From assembly GCA_023213395.1 (NCBI GenBank), contig CM041465.1, forward strand, positions 180,241,741 through 180,305,740: a DNA stretch of 64,000 nucleotides. Reading direction: 5' to 3'. Source of the DNA: Cycas panzhihuaensis (taxonomy: Eukaryota; Cycadophyta). This document shows, one piece after another, positions 52,077 through 63,760 of the stretch (position 1 is its first letter; each line of letters opens with the position of its first letter). The notes beneath the pieces were generated by a model. The model was not told the DNA's origin and did no database searches. It worked only from the letters and a program-made list of their open reading frames with translations. The translations under genes were made by a program, and so were the position numbers.

Positions 52077-52324
52077 TATTAAAAAACACTACCCAACTAA
52101 TGTAAATATTAAGCACATATCTTTATTTATTATTTCTTGGACCGATGGATGTTTATTTTGGAGTCTTACGGATCTAGATATATCCGAAGACCTCCTTGTA
52201 CTCTCATGCTTTTGGATCAATGTAATCGATTGTTCTAAGGTTGGTTTTCCCACTGGATACCGTGTGTATTCTTTCTGAGATTGGTGTTTGCGTTTGATCT
52301 GGTTCTGCTCCTATTTTTTTAACA
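52077..52324 (+). repeat. 5' LTR of the young copia
   Basis: Drives transcription of the element. The A/T-rich 'ctagatatatcc' near 52170 is the likely TATA region; its partner reads 'ctatatatatctg' near 58087. Confidence 0.95.
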
Positions 52325-52336
52325 TGGTATCAGAGC
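52325..52336 (+). promoter_or_regulatory. Primer binding site
   Basis: TGGTATCAGAGC, complementary to the 3' end of initiator-Met tRNA, directly after the LTR. Confidence 0.95.
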
Positions 52337-54008
52337 TTGAAGGTGTACGCTGCCACCGGGTGAGCCGCATGGTATCCTGATCCGATTGCTGGTTGTTTAG
52401 GAGTCTAGTGTAGTGAAAATTGGTGCAGCCTGTTTGACGTTCGAGTTCGAAGGATATTGGCCTACGAAGTTGCTTTAGACGTCCCTTGTGGTCTCATCTA
52501 AAGGTATTTTTCAGTCTTATTTTTCCTTTGCTTGCTTGATTGTCTCTGACGTGTTGATTGCTCTCTGTTTTGTATGCACTTATCCTCCTTCTTATCTGTA
52601 TAAATTATAAACCCTAAGGCCAATATATATATACTATGTTTGTAGTCATTTTTCTTCAATTTTTGTACCTGGCCAAATAAATCTTAAGTACTTTGACTGT
52701 AAGCATATTTTTTGTCACTTCTTGTGCTCCTCCTCTCTTTATAATCAATTACTCTACCTTTATTAATTGTATATGCTCTTGTACGTCATCTTATTCTTAG
52801 CATATGTATGTTTAGTATCACTGTATGCATTGTGTGGCATATAAACAACAGATGAATCAGATATTCACTCACCGCTTTTTGCGTTGAATTTTTTGTGTGT
52901 ATCTACTTTCACGCCTAGTTATACACAGTGTATTTCTACGTATTTCAACCGGCGTGTTTGGTATATTTCCTGTGCATATACTCAATGCTTTTCTCCCTAT
53001 CTGCTGCGCGTATATTCAACGTACTTTTGAGTACGTTTGGTGCATCGATACACAGCGAGTATCTGCCTTCATAGTGGCTACATATACTCTGCATTTTTTA
53101 GTGCATTTAGTGCGAATATACTCAGCGTGTCTCTACTCATTTGCTGCGCATATATTCAACGCATTTCAGGCTATGTATTCACATGTTTTTTACGTGATCT
53201 GTTTCTGTGTATATCCCTTGCATGATTATTGTGTCTGTCGTACTGTATATTCTCACGCATTCTTTTGGCTGTGTATATTTAGTGTGTGTCGATTGTAATC
53301 ATTTGTGCTTCTTTACATTATTTCTCCGTGTATTTACAGTGAGTATGTGCTGCTGTCTACTTTGGCATTCAGCATGTATTTGCCGTGCAACTCTTTGTCC
53401 TTACTGCGTTGCTCTTTATCTTCATATTTGGGTATACGCAATGCTGGGTATGTGTCATTTGTTTGCCTAAGTTTGCCAATACTTTTTAGTATGATGATCA
53501 AGGGCGTTCTGGGTTAATTCTTGCTAGTCGCCAACATCACTCGAGTCGTACACGGAAGTTATTTTAGAGTTTTGGGGTAGTTAGGATTTGTACGGATCAC
53601 TACAATTAAATCAGACCGTCTAAGATTAATGATACACATTATGGTTGCCGTGGTGAGATATTGCAACTTTAGACAATAGTGTATCATAACCATTCATTGA
53701 TTTTTTTATGAAGGCTTTAAAAATCTATGGTGATTTTTTAATTAAAGGTTACTTTAAGAGCTGTTTATTAACATAAATTATTGATTTGAGTTGGAGCTGA
53801 GCATTCTGGCACTTAAGGTGACAAGATTGGATTGATTTAATATTTAATATCAGACTTTGGAGTTTTTTTTGTCCATATGATGGTTCATATGTTTCAGATC
53901 TTGAAGTGTTTGAGTTGAGTGGCGCTTGAGTTGTGATTTTAAATCTAAGATTTAAGAAAGGTATTTGAGTTAGTTGGATTCTGAGTCATATTGACATTTA
54001 ATTCGATC
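52337..54008 (+). other. Leader of the young copia with imperfect tandem repeats
   Basis: About 1.7 kb without a conserved protein. Between about 52960 and 53190 the sequence repeats variants of 'gcatatactcaacgc', giving a Cys/Tyr-rich open frame (52897-53298) that I take to be incidental. Confidence 0.7.
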
Positions 54009-54650
54009 ATGGAGAAGCTTGCACCATTAGTTACATTTAATGGAAATAATTTTAATGAGTGGAAAGTGCACATGGAGCTCGTTTTAATGGTAAATTAGTT
54101 ATAGGGAATCACTAAGTCACCTTTGTTAAGCCTACCTTTGGATGAAAAGGATCGCGTACGTGTTGAAGAGAGGCAATTTATAGTTGTTGGGTTACTTAAG
54201 CTATCTTTGGCTCCCAATCAAAGAGCTTTAGTGCACAATCTTGAAACTTCGAATGAAATATGGACCAAGCTATGTGAGACTTTTGAGAAAAAGAAGACAA
54301 ATTGTTGGGTTGCCCTCGTGATGGAATTATTGAGTGCAAAAGTAGAAGACGAAAACAACATTAGTGTCTTCCTAAACAAGATTACTAATTTGAGAAATAA
54401 GTTGGATGAATTGAAATCAAACTCAATGAATGATGCCTTGCTATTTGCCATTATTATGTCAAAGTTACCAACTACATTTGCCACCTTTCAGACAGTTTAT
54501 GGGAGTGATGAAGCCATGGAAGGTGAGTCTTTTGAGTCCTTAAAAAATCTGATATTAGTTGAAGATGCCAAATTGAAGCATCATGCTTGGTGGTTCAGTT
54601 TCAAATTAGGCCTTCATAATGAAGACACAGAAGAAGGATTTATTCCATGA
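54009..54650 (+). pseudogene. Copia gag
   Basis: The ATG at 54009 begins 'MEKLAPLVTFNGNNFNEWK', the usual copia gag start. Two in-frame stops follow near 54096. From 54123 the frame is open ('LSLAPNQRALVHNLETSNEI', 'WTKLCETFEKKKTN', 'KLDELKSNSMNDALLFAIIM', 'SKLPTTFATFQTVYG'), matching the UBN2/retrotran_gag domain. The frame shifts by one near 54620-54650, where it should pass into the zinc-knuckle region. Gag packages the RNA into virus-like particles in the cytoplasm; this copy is broken. Confidence 0.93.
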
Positions 54651-55071
54651 AAACAAGTCTACACAGAAGATTGGTGAGACCTCTCATGAAAAGAAGAAGT
54701 TAGTGGGAAGGTGCAACTACTACAAGAAAGATGATCACAAGGAAAGAAACTGTTGGATCAAGAAACGAGATAAGCGCAAGGTAAACCGAGATGATAAAGG
54801 GAAAAGTGTCGCAGCACATTGTATTCGAGCATCAACAATGTCATCTGAAAAGAAAGATTATTGGATCCTAGACTCAGGTGCTCAAAAACACATCACCTAT
54901 CAAAAGCATATTTTTAATGCCTTAGATACAAGTTCAATTGATGCTAATGTGATTCTTGGAGATGCCAGTATTTTGCCTATAGAAGGTACTGGAACCGTTT
55001 CACTTGCCGGTGGAAAGTTTGATGGTGTTTATTACGTACCTCAAGTGAAATTTAATCTTCTCTCAGCCTAG
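54619..55071 (+). pseudogene. Copia zinc knuckle and aspartic protease
   Basis: The knuckle reads C-N-Y-Y-K-K-D-D-H-K-E-R-N-C: the second Cys of CX2CX4HX4C is Tyr, so it could not bind zinc normally. Protease follows with an intact 'WILDSGAQKHIT' active site and ends 'YYVPQVKFNLLSA'. It stops at 55071, and the reading continues in the same frame beyond the stop. Confidence 0.93.
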
Positions 55072-56072
55072 GAAATCTGCAAGTAAGGTATGAAAATAGA
55101 GCTCTACAATAATAAATGTTTAGTTAGAGATCTAAAGAAACACTTCTCTATTGTTGCTACTAGGAAAGTACAAGATAACTTTTGGGTGTTTGAGTCTTTT
55201 AAAACCTAGTAGGATTCTTATATTTTCATTGCCAATGCTGATGATGTGAGTAAGTTGTGGCATGAAAGATTGGGTCATCTTAACTATGGTAGCATCAATT
55301 TAATGAATCGATTGAAGATGGTAATTGGTTTGCCTCATATTCAATGTTCAAAGGGTGCTTGTGAAGGATGTATGTATGGAAAACATCATCGTTATCCTTT
55401 TGCTAGAGATAATGCATGGAGGGCAAAAGAGACAATTGAACTTGTTCATACTGATCTGATGGGTCCATTGTCAAATCCTTCTATTTCTGGAGCTCGCTAT
55501 GTACTTGTGTTTGTAGATGATTTCAGCAGAAAAACATAGGTTTTCTTTTTGAAGAATAAGTCTGATGTATTTGATAGATTTTGTGAATGGAAAACTTGTG
55601 TTGAAAATGAATGTGGTATGAAGATCAAGAAATTAAGATAATGGAAATGAGTATGATAACAATGCCTTTCATCAGCTCTGTCTTGCCAATGGTATTAAGC
55701 CGGAATTTATTGTTCCATATACACCACAGCAAAATGGTATAGCAGAGAGGAAAAATCGTACCATAATGGAAATGGTGAGGTGCATGGTGCATGGTAAGAG
55801 TTTGCCTCCCAAATTTTGGGCGTGTCGTGGCGACAACAGTTCATATTTTGAATAGGGTACCATTACATTGTTCGTGGCATTACCAGAAGAATGTTGGACC
55901 GGTCAGAAATCTTCCATTAATTATTTTAAGGTATTTAGGTACATTGCCTATGCACACATCCTGCATTTAAAATCAAAAGAAATTGGATCCCAAGAGTTTA
56001 AAGTGTATTTTTGTGGGGTACTTACCTGAGTGTAAGGCTTATAGACTTTGGGATTCGTGAGGAGGAAAAATC
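55072..56072 (+). pseudogene. Copia GAG-pre-integrase and integrase
   Basis: 55246-55539 holds 'KLWHERLGHLNYGSINLM' and 'GACEGCMYGKHHRYPF' (HHCC zinc domain), then 'ELVHTDLMGP' with the first catalytic Asp and 'YVLVFVDDFSR'. A stop follows at 55537. The second catalytic Asp region ('DNGNEY') lies after a small deletion near 55637. The Glu region reads 'YTPQQNGIAERKNRTIMEM' near 55715. Further shifts break the C-terminal part up to the linker 'CIFVGYLPECKAYRLWD'. Confidence 0.92.
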
Positions 56073-57510
56073 TTGATTAGTCAAGATGTTAAGTTTGACG
56101 AATCTCTAACGTATCGTGTTGGCAGATCATCTAAAGATATATTTTATCCTCCACTTCTACCTTTTCCGAGTCATGATTCTACAGATTTACAGGTACACGA
56201 GTCTGCCCCGCAAAATGTTTCCAAAGCAGGACCAAGTGGAAGTTATTTTGAGGACCCATCACAGATTGAAACACGATCTACACCTCGTGTTCCATTGTGG
56301 GAAAAAGGAACCATTGAAGACTCAGGAGTGACGGTTGAAAATTTAGAAGATGGTCGAAGGACAAGGAGTCAACATGCCAGTCAGGTCTTAGTGATAAAAA
56401 CCAATGACTTTATCTCATTTGACAAAGCAAAGGAAGATCCGCGATGGAAAGTTGCAATGGAGGAAGAATTTAGTTCTCTTATGAAGAACCATACATGGGA
56501 TTTAGTTCAACTTCCTCCCTCAAAGAACTTGGTTGGCTGCAAGTGGGTCTACAAGGTAAAGTATCACTCCAATGGTGAAGTAGACAAGTATAAAGCTAGA
56601 CTTGTAGCTCAAGGTTTTAAACAAAAGGAAGGAATCGATTATAAAGAGACTTTTGCACTGGTCTCTAAGATTTCAATGGTCCGTTTGATTCTTGATTTAG
56701 CTATTATTTTTGGTTGGGTGTTACATCAAATGGACGTAAAGTCCGCTTTTCTTCATGGAGATTTGAAGGAGGAGATTTACATAGCCCAACCTCCAGGTTT
56801 CATGAAGAAATGACATGAGCATTTAGTGTGTCGATTGAAGAAATCTCTTTATGGCCTAAAACAAGCACCACGTGCTTGGTACGAGAAAATTGATGCTAGA
56901 TTAAAGGCTAATGGTTTTGTGACAACAGATTTTGAACCAAGTCTTTATATTAGAAAGAAAAGATCTTGTTGTTTTGTATGTGGATGACCTTATCATTACA
57001 AGAAATTATAGCAAGACAATTGCAGATACAAAGACCTTTTTGGGTCATAACTTCGATATGACAGATCTTGGTCCTCTCCATCATTTTTTGGGCATCGAGA
57101 TTAGGCAGATGAAAGATCGCATCATGATGTTACAGACAAAGTATGATCAATCCCTACTTGAGAAATTCGGATTGAAGGATTGCAAACCGAATAAAACACC
57201 ATGTGTGAAAGGCACACAGCTTCAAAAGAACATGGATAAACTAGTTATAGATGGGACATTGTATCAGCAATTAGCAGGAAGTTTGATTTATCTTACTCAT
57301 ACTAGACCTGATATTGCCTATGTTGTTGGATTAGTGTCTCGCTTTATGCAAAATCCCCAAGAGCCACATTTGCATGCAGCCAAGAGGATTTTGAAGTATA
57401 TTAAGGGTACACTTAATCTTGGCCTTGAATACCTTCGTAGTGGGAAGGCAAAATTGTATGGGTATACAGATGTTGATTGGGGCGGAGATGCTGAAGACTG
57501 AAAATCAACT
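56073..57510 (+). pseudogene. Copia reverse transcriptase
   Basis: The open frame 56073-56813 includes the linker and RT start ('DPRWKVAMEEEFSSLMKNHT', 'WKVAMEEEF', 'LVGCKWVYKVK', 'YKARLVAQGFKQKEGIDY', 'VRLILDLAI', 'QMDVKSAFLHGDL'). After a stop at 56811 the same frame gives 'SLYGLKQAPRAWYEKID'. A shift near 56940 leads to the catalytic 'VLYVDDLIIT' (YVDD at 56977-56988), 'FDMTDLGPLHHFLGIEI' and 'YQQLAGSLIYLTHTRPDIAY'. All core motifs survive, so damage is recent. Confidence 0.95.
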
Positions 57511-57945
57511 GCATAATATATTTTTGGCATAGGAAATGGATTTGTCTCTTGGCAATCCGAAAAGCAATCTACCGTGGCCTTGTCGTCTACAGAAGAAGAG
57601 TACCAAAGTTTAAGTGTTGGTGCAAGGGAAGTTGTATGGTTGCAAGGACTTTTGGAGACACTTGGTGTATCATCTAGCACTCCAATTATTCATTGTGATA
57701 ATCAAAGTGTTATTCAACTTTTAAAGAATCCAGAGTTTCACGCACGTACAAAGCACATAGAAATCCAGCAGCACTACATCTGTGAGTTGATCAGATCGGG
57801 GAAGATGCAGGTTGAATATTGTCCAAGTGAGGAGCAACTGCCCGACGTGTTCACCAAGGCTTTTACTGAAGATCGGTTTTTGAAGATTCATGCACATTTG
57901 GGACTTAGTCTTGAAGGAGAATCTATTTTTCAAGACAAAGGTTAG
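57480..57945 (+). pseudogene. Copia RNase H
   Basis: It runs on from RT in the same frame. 'YGYTDVDWGGDAED' is followed by a stop (W codon position) at 57499, then 'TVALSSTEEEYQSLSVGARE', 'IHCDNQSVIQLLKNP' and 'TKHIEIQQHYI', ending 'LPDVFTKAFTEDRFLKIH'. The acidic catalytic residues are present. It terminates at 57943-57945, about 35 bases before the polypurine tract. Confidence 0.95.
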
Positions 57946-57988
57946 ACACTTCATTATGTTGAAGATCAATAATTATATTAAGGGGGTA

Positions 57989-58236
57989 TGTTAAAAAACA
58001 CTACCCGACTAATGTAAATATTAAGCACATATCTTTATTTATTATTTCTTGGGTTGATGGATGTTTATTTTGGAGTCTTACAGATCTATATATATCTGAA
58101 GACCTCCTTGTACTCTCATGCTTTTGGATCAATGTAATCGATTGTTCTAAGGTGGGTTTTCCCACTGGATACCGTGTGTATTCTTTCTGAGATTGGTGTT
58201 TGCATTTGATCTGGTTTTGCTCCCGTTTTTTTAACA
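57989..58236 (+). repeat. 3' LTR of the young copia
   Basis: Partner of 52077-52324, same length, with canonical TGTT...AACA ends. Confidence 0.95.
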
Positions 58237-58241
58237 ACCCA

Positions 58242-59160
58242 CAAGATAATATTTCTTCCCATTGCACCCCTTTTAGTGCAAACTCCGTTTGAAAAGTTGG
58301 GACTTGACTTCATAGGACTCATCATTTATTTAGTAACTTGAATAAATGCTTGTTATATTCTCATTGGAACTGAGCTAGTGAAAAAATTGATCAAAGCACG
58401 AGCATTAAAAGGATGTGATGCAAGGAGAATAACTCAATTTTTGTATGAGATGACCATCATCAAATGTGGATGCCACATAGAAATTATCTTATAGATCAAG
58501 GGGCAAGGCTTATAAATAAACATATTAAACATCTTACCGAAGAATTTATGATTATAGGTAAAAAAATCTTCGCCATGATATCCAAGGGTAAATGGATAGG
58601 TGGAGAGCACCAACAAAATCTTTGAAAGAGTGCTAATAAAAAATTGCAAGAAAAGATGTATAGATTGGGCAAGAAAACTTCACTCTATCTTGTGGATAGA
58701 TCAAACAATGGCCAAAAGAGCTCATGGGAAAACTCTTTTTCAAATGGTCTTTAGCTTAAAAGCCAAAATTCTATTAGAATTGCATATCCTTAGCTTGAGA
58801 ATCTCCATATAAAATTGATCAGTTGAAGATAAATCTCATCAAGAGCAACTTTGTTAGTTAATGAAGTTAGATGAGACAAGAACATTGGCTCAATAACATT
58901 TATAAATAAATAAACAACAACGAAAAACATGGCACGATCAACATGTGTAGATACCAGAAATACATAATGGTGACTTAGTTTAAAGTATGATAGTAAATTA
59001 AATCACCATGTAAAGAAAATAAAAATGTGATTGCTTTGATTATTCAGGGTTGAGGAAATACAAGAAAATGGGTAAGATTAGCATAGTTAGATAGAAAAGT
59101 GCTATCAAAACTTATTAATGGTAGCAAATTAAAAAGTATTATTATTAAAAAATAAAAATA
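58242..59160 (+). pseudogene. Ty3-gypsy integrase, catalytic core and C-terminal part
   Basis: After the copia insertion the gypsy frame resumes with 'PFEKLGLDFIGLI', then 'GTELVKKLIKARALKGCDA', 'LTEEFMIIGKK' and 'MESTNKIFERVLIKNCKK' (58600-58812, still open). The C-terminal 'NGDLVLKYDSKLN' and 'VEEIQENG.VRLA' form the GPY/F-type domain ending near 59150. Order and spacing match plant gypsy integrase; several stops and shifts make it inactive. Confidence 0.9.
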
Positions 59161-59740
59161 AAAAAAGCTTCAAAATATCAACTCATTACAATAAATAGGA
59201 TGACCATGGACATGTTCAGGGATGATGACAACACAATCAAGGGCATAACCTGATATGATCAATCGACACGACTTAGTATGAACCACTAGCACGATTGGTC
59301 AATGTAATCAATATAATGGGGACATTTTTTTTCCAACTACCATTTCTAAACAAACTATGGGTGTGACACTAGAAGACAACATACAATTCAATTAACAATT
59401 ACATATATATTTCAACTTCAAATTTTTCAAAAAAGAGAAATACTACCAAGTAAGAATTATATAATCAAAGACCATTACCTATAATTCAATTGAAATAATA
59501 AATATGATAGGGGGCAATTAGAAAGGACATTGATTAATTTCATCATTTTGGTGTTAACAAGGAATCTGAAAGGAAGTTGTCTTTAATTATTATTTCAAAT
59601 GCTACATTGCATTAGTAACCAACACACTGGATGTCTGTCCTATGCTCCAAAGTTAGTTACATTCAAAATTTCTTTATCAAAATGATAAGTAATGGCATGC
59701 AAGTATGGTGAGTGATAGGGAGTAAACATTATGACAAAGG
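59161..59740. other. Post-integrase region of the gypsy element
   Basis: The 3' untranslated region, polypurine tract and 3' LTR start should lie here, but no clear match to the 5' side of copy A or B was found. AT-rich, no gene. Confidence 0.4.
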
Positions 59741-59747
59741 AAAACCA

Positions 59748-60062
59748 TGTGCCCTTTACTTGCCACCAATAGAACTCAATGCAAGAAGGGAACACACAGG
59801 AGAATAATAATCATATTACTGACCTAGAAGCATAAGCATGATACACACAATAGATTAACGCAAACCATATTCCATTACCATGAAAGGGATTGCACCGACC
59901 CAAGAAGGGTTGGATGCAGCGCAAAGTACAACAAATGAAGAACCCTCAATCGAATACATAATGAAATATATAATAAAAAAAAATGAGGGAAAGCTCAGTG
60001 CACTCACACACAAATACACACGCTCACTTCTATGTACATGAATACTTATTTTATAGCCATTC
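59748..60062. repeat. Direct repeat, first copy
   Basis: It shares with 62783-63050 'ctttacttgccaccaataga', 'caagaaggga', 'gacctagaa', 'ccattaccatga' (tcattaccatga in the second) and 'gtacaacaaatga'. Identity is about four bases in five by eye. Both begin with TGT, so they may be LTR parts of a non-autonomous element. Confidence 0.75.
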
Positions 60063-62782
60063 CCCCTAACTATTTCCCAATTAGTTCATTAATGATAGTT
60101 TGTTAACAATAACAATAATTACACCCATCATTAAAACTATAATTGTCGTCTTGGTTGTACTTCTGGTTGTACCTAAATTGCAATCAAATCTCTGGCCATA
60201 CCAAAGCTAAGAATGAAACTTTGATTGTACTTTCAGTCATACTTAGGCTATGATCAAATTTTTGGCCGCACTTTTGATTATACTCTAATTTGCTCTCTTA
60301 AGCTTGATTTTCCTCTACACACAACTGCCCTAACACAAAATTGTTAAGTGTCCTCACTTGACTTCAAAATTTTCAAATTTTTTTTTCCTATTTTTCCTTC
60401 CACCTAAATTTTTGAAATCAATAATATTCTAAGATATAGGTGGCATTGTTCTCGAAAATGCCTTACCATATTTGGTTAGATAAGCATTGATGCTAGGGCA
60501 TGCTAAGATATCCTTTGATGGTATATTTCTCTGCTGGTTCATCTATCCTCCCTTAACATGCCCTATTATTTTTATGTTTTGCAGAGTTGCCTCTTTTCGC
60601 TACGTTAATCTACCTACCCAACTATATCATTAGGTTCCTCATACATACCATCCATTACACAACAAAATTGTCATAGCATAACTAACAATCATCACCAAAA
60701 TGACCCAATTACATCATCATACAAATGACTAAATAAACCGTGGCCACACTAGATATAATTCAACATTTTCTACAATGAGGATGAAGTCTATATAAATGCA
60801 AAAGCAATAGTCATAACGCATGGGCAACCAATCATTATGTCTGCCAGTTGCCAAAACATTCCTTAGATACATGAGTCATCATCCTGTTAGCCTAAAATCT
60901 ATATAAGACATGACCATCCACCAAAGCACATAGGTAACCAACCATTAAGCTCGTTGGTTGCTAGGACGTCCTTTGTATACATGGTTCATCATGGCTAATT
61001 GAAACTTAAATCTTGGGGATTATTGTATGCCAATATGTCTAGTGTTGCAAAATAGACTTGTTATTGTTAAAAGTTGATGTAATCATTATTGTTGCTAAAA
61101 GCTATTGTTTTACTTGCTACTACCATCAAAATCCTATTATGGACAAGAAAAAACCTCAAAAAATCTAAGATGAATAAAACTTACCCACCATTGTCTCACA
61201 TACTTGTACATCATGGTCACCTTCTCCTCTTATACTATACCTCCTACTACTATCACTACTTATTCAAGAATTTTACACTACTAATCAATATTAAGTCATT
61301 ACAACAAACTTGAAGTGTGTATGGATCACACCTCAACATTGCTCAATATATAATCCATTCATGATTAACTCTAAAAAATGTTAAGTGTTTAGGTGGCCAG
61401 GCCTACACCTAAAAGCAACATTCTTCAATTAACCATGTGTAAATATTAATCATGCTCAATCATTGATCAATACCCTAAAGAAGAGGAAAAATATATACAA
61501 GTATGCAGTGTTGATCAGGCATTGCACTTGCTTACTATATAATAGGGTATAACCATACATATATGTCTGAAGATTAATGATAACATTAAATCTATTACAA
61601 GAGTCATTAGTTGTAAACTTGCATGGACCTTCCACCAAGTTCTTGGTGCAATATTCTTAGATTAATTTGTAGGTCACATGAATTTGTTCAAGCCACCAAC
61701 CTAATTTGCCTCCATATGAGAGGTGTCTAATTCCAGTTTGCCTTAGATTCCATCAAATGATTTGATAATACAGTCAAAGTACGAACCAAAATAACTATAA
61801 TTCATAAGTAGCTTCTTATCATGCACTAACTCAAAAATTCTACTTCCTTTAAGACTTTTTTATCCAAGCTTCGCTTTAAGGCATTTTAAGCTCTAAGCAG
61901 AGACCACAAAAATGATACAGAGGATGAGGTATAAATATACTCTTGAAAATATTTCCCTTTTAGATCTTAGGTCAATTTTCCATCTTGCAACTAGTGGATG
62001 ATCCTTTGCTCGTTCACACAAACTCATGTAACTCAAAAATAGGAAGTGTACTATGCACTAATCTCTTGTTGGTCCTATATGCATTTAGTTTACCAAAGAC
62101 ATGGATATAGGCCAATTTTTTAGCCATATAATGGCTTAAGACCCTACCTTCCTCAAATGCTTTAGCAACAAGAATTATTATCTGTGTTAATTTCTTTACT
62201 CAAAATGTTGTGATTCTACCTTCCAAGTTTATGCCATGTCAACCAACCCTTTTTTTCTTTCCTTCTATTTTTCTCCTTGTATACTTTTAGTTTTACACCT
62301 TTTTCATTTTTTAATTTCAAAATTCCTTTTTAATAAACCAACACAATTATTGTCATGTAGATCTAATTCTAAAGCTTTCAACAAATAATCTTATTTTACA
62401 CATATACTTAAAGTCTTGCTAGTATTCCTACCAACCACCTCATTTGGAAGCTTCTTAGATGAAAAACAATTATCTTCGTCCTTAACAATCCTTTGAAGAA
62501 CAACTTTTTCTAGGTTCAAAGATTAACTAAAATATGTTCCAGGTAGTTGGTCTCTACTAATTGATAACATAACTAGGCAACAAATTACTGATGTAGTGGT
62601 AATTACATGTTGACTGCAACATCACCATTTATCAAACATTAACATAATGGCTTCTTAATGTAATAATGGTGAATACTCTCCTTTGGTGTATTATTGTTGT
62701 CACCTAATCACATCAGAGAAGCATCACAGATAATTTTCTAAAAAGATTCTTAAAGATTTGAGTCATTACAACAACACCAAAA
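60063..62782. other. Sequence between the direct repeats
   Basis: About 2.7 kb. 60110-60300 has short imperfect repeats of 'ggttgtacttctggttgtac' and 'gcaatcaaat' type, like 63370-63760. The rest is AT-rich and shows no gene; short open frames (61089-61313, 61456-61638) match nothing I know. Confidence 0.5.
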
Positions 62783-63050
62783 TGTATGCTCTTTACTTGC
62801 CACCAATAGAAGTCAATACAAGAAGGGAATACATAGAAAAATAACAATTGCATTACCGACCTAGAAACAAAAGCGCAATACACACAATAAATTGAGCCAA
62901 ACCTTTTTTCATTACCATGAAGAGGATTGCACTAACATGAGAAGGGTCAGATACAGACCCTTAGTACAACAAATGAAAAAACCTCACACACACACACACC
63001 ACCTCTATGCACATTGTGTACTTCACTCTATTTTTCTATAAAGTTGTAAT
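62783..63050. repeat. Direct repeat, second copy
   Basis: Counterpart of 59748-60062. Confidence 0.75.
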
Positions 63051-63216
63051 AATAACTAGATAAAGCAAGTACAAAGAACACCAAATATGATGCAAAACAT
63101 GATGTTATTGGAACAAGGAACTGCATCTAGTTCTCTCACAACTAAATGCAAGCTTGAACACTACACAAGGATTATAAATCCAGTGCGAAGCCTAGTACAA
63201 CAAGAAGAATCATGCA

Positions 63217-63217
<1 letters not shown>

Positions 63218-63254
<37 letters not shown>
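63218..63254. repeat. (CA)n microsatellite
   Basis: About 18 CA units. Confidence 0.97.
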
Positions 63255-63256
<2 letters not shown>

Positions 63257-63369
63257 TTATGTCAATTCTTAGACTAAATTATTTTTATACATGAAAAACT
63301 AACGGTTTAACCATCGTTGACAAAATAGTACAATAAAAATGTCAAAACGATCGATTCTTGTTCATTTGT

Positions 63370-63760
63370 CTAAATGCAATGTGATTGCAATTACAACTCA
63401 AACTACGATTTAATCGCAATCGCTACTACGATCTCATCACAACTGGAGCTCAACTGCAATCCGATCTCAACTGTGACCCAATTGCGATTTGGTCGCAACT
63501 ATAGCTCTAATTGTGATCTGGATGCAACTATAGCTCCAACTACGATATGGTCGCAATTGCAACTCCAATTGTCATCTAATTGTAACTACGATCTAGTTGC
63601 AACCACAACTCTAAGTAAAACTCAATTGCAAGTCCAACTCCAACCACAACTGTAATTCTAGCTAAAACTCAGCTGCAATTATAACTCCAATTACAACTTA
63701 ATCACAATTGCAACTTTTCATTGCAACTCGATTACAACTATAACTTCAACCGAAATATGT
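63370..63760. repeat. Short-period imperfect minisatellite
   Basis: Repeats of about 12-18 bases built from 'tgcaactacaactc', 'gcaattgcaactccaa' and 'tacgatctagttgcaac' variants. A plus-strand frame across it (63374-63655) gives a Gln/Asn/Leu repeat and is not credible as a gene. 63761-64000 shows nothing recognisable. Confidence 0.85.

Larger units (their letters stand above)
52077..58236 (+). mobile_element. Young Ty1-copia retrotransposon nested in gypsy integrase
   Basis: Plus-strand element of 6,160 bp. LTRs at 52077-52324 and 57989-58236 are both 248 bp, TGTTAAAAAACAC...TTTTTTTAACA, with about 13 differences counted by hand. TSD ACCCA lies at 52072-52076 and 58237-58241. The primer site TGGTATCAGAGC (52325-52336) touches the 5' LTR, and the purine tract AAGGGGG (57980-57986) lies just before the 3' LTR. 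Gag-pol from 54009 to 57945 is nearly continuous apart from a handful of lesions. It is the youngest of the LTR elements here. Confidence 0.97.

Noticed and set aside
52897-53298. Cys/Tyr-rich 133-codon frame in the young copia leader
   Set aside because: It is produced by imperfect tandem DNA repeats in the leader before gag and has no family resemblance.
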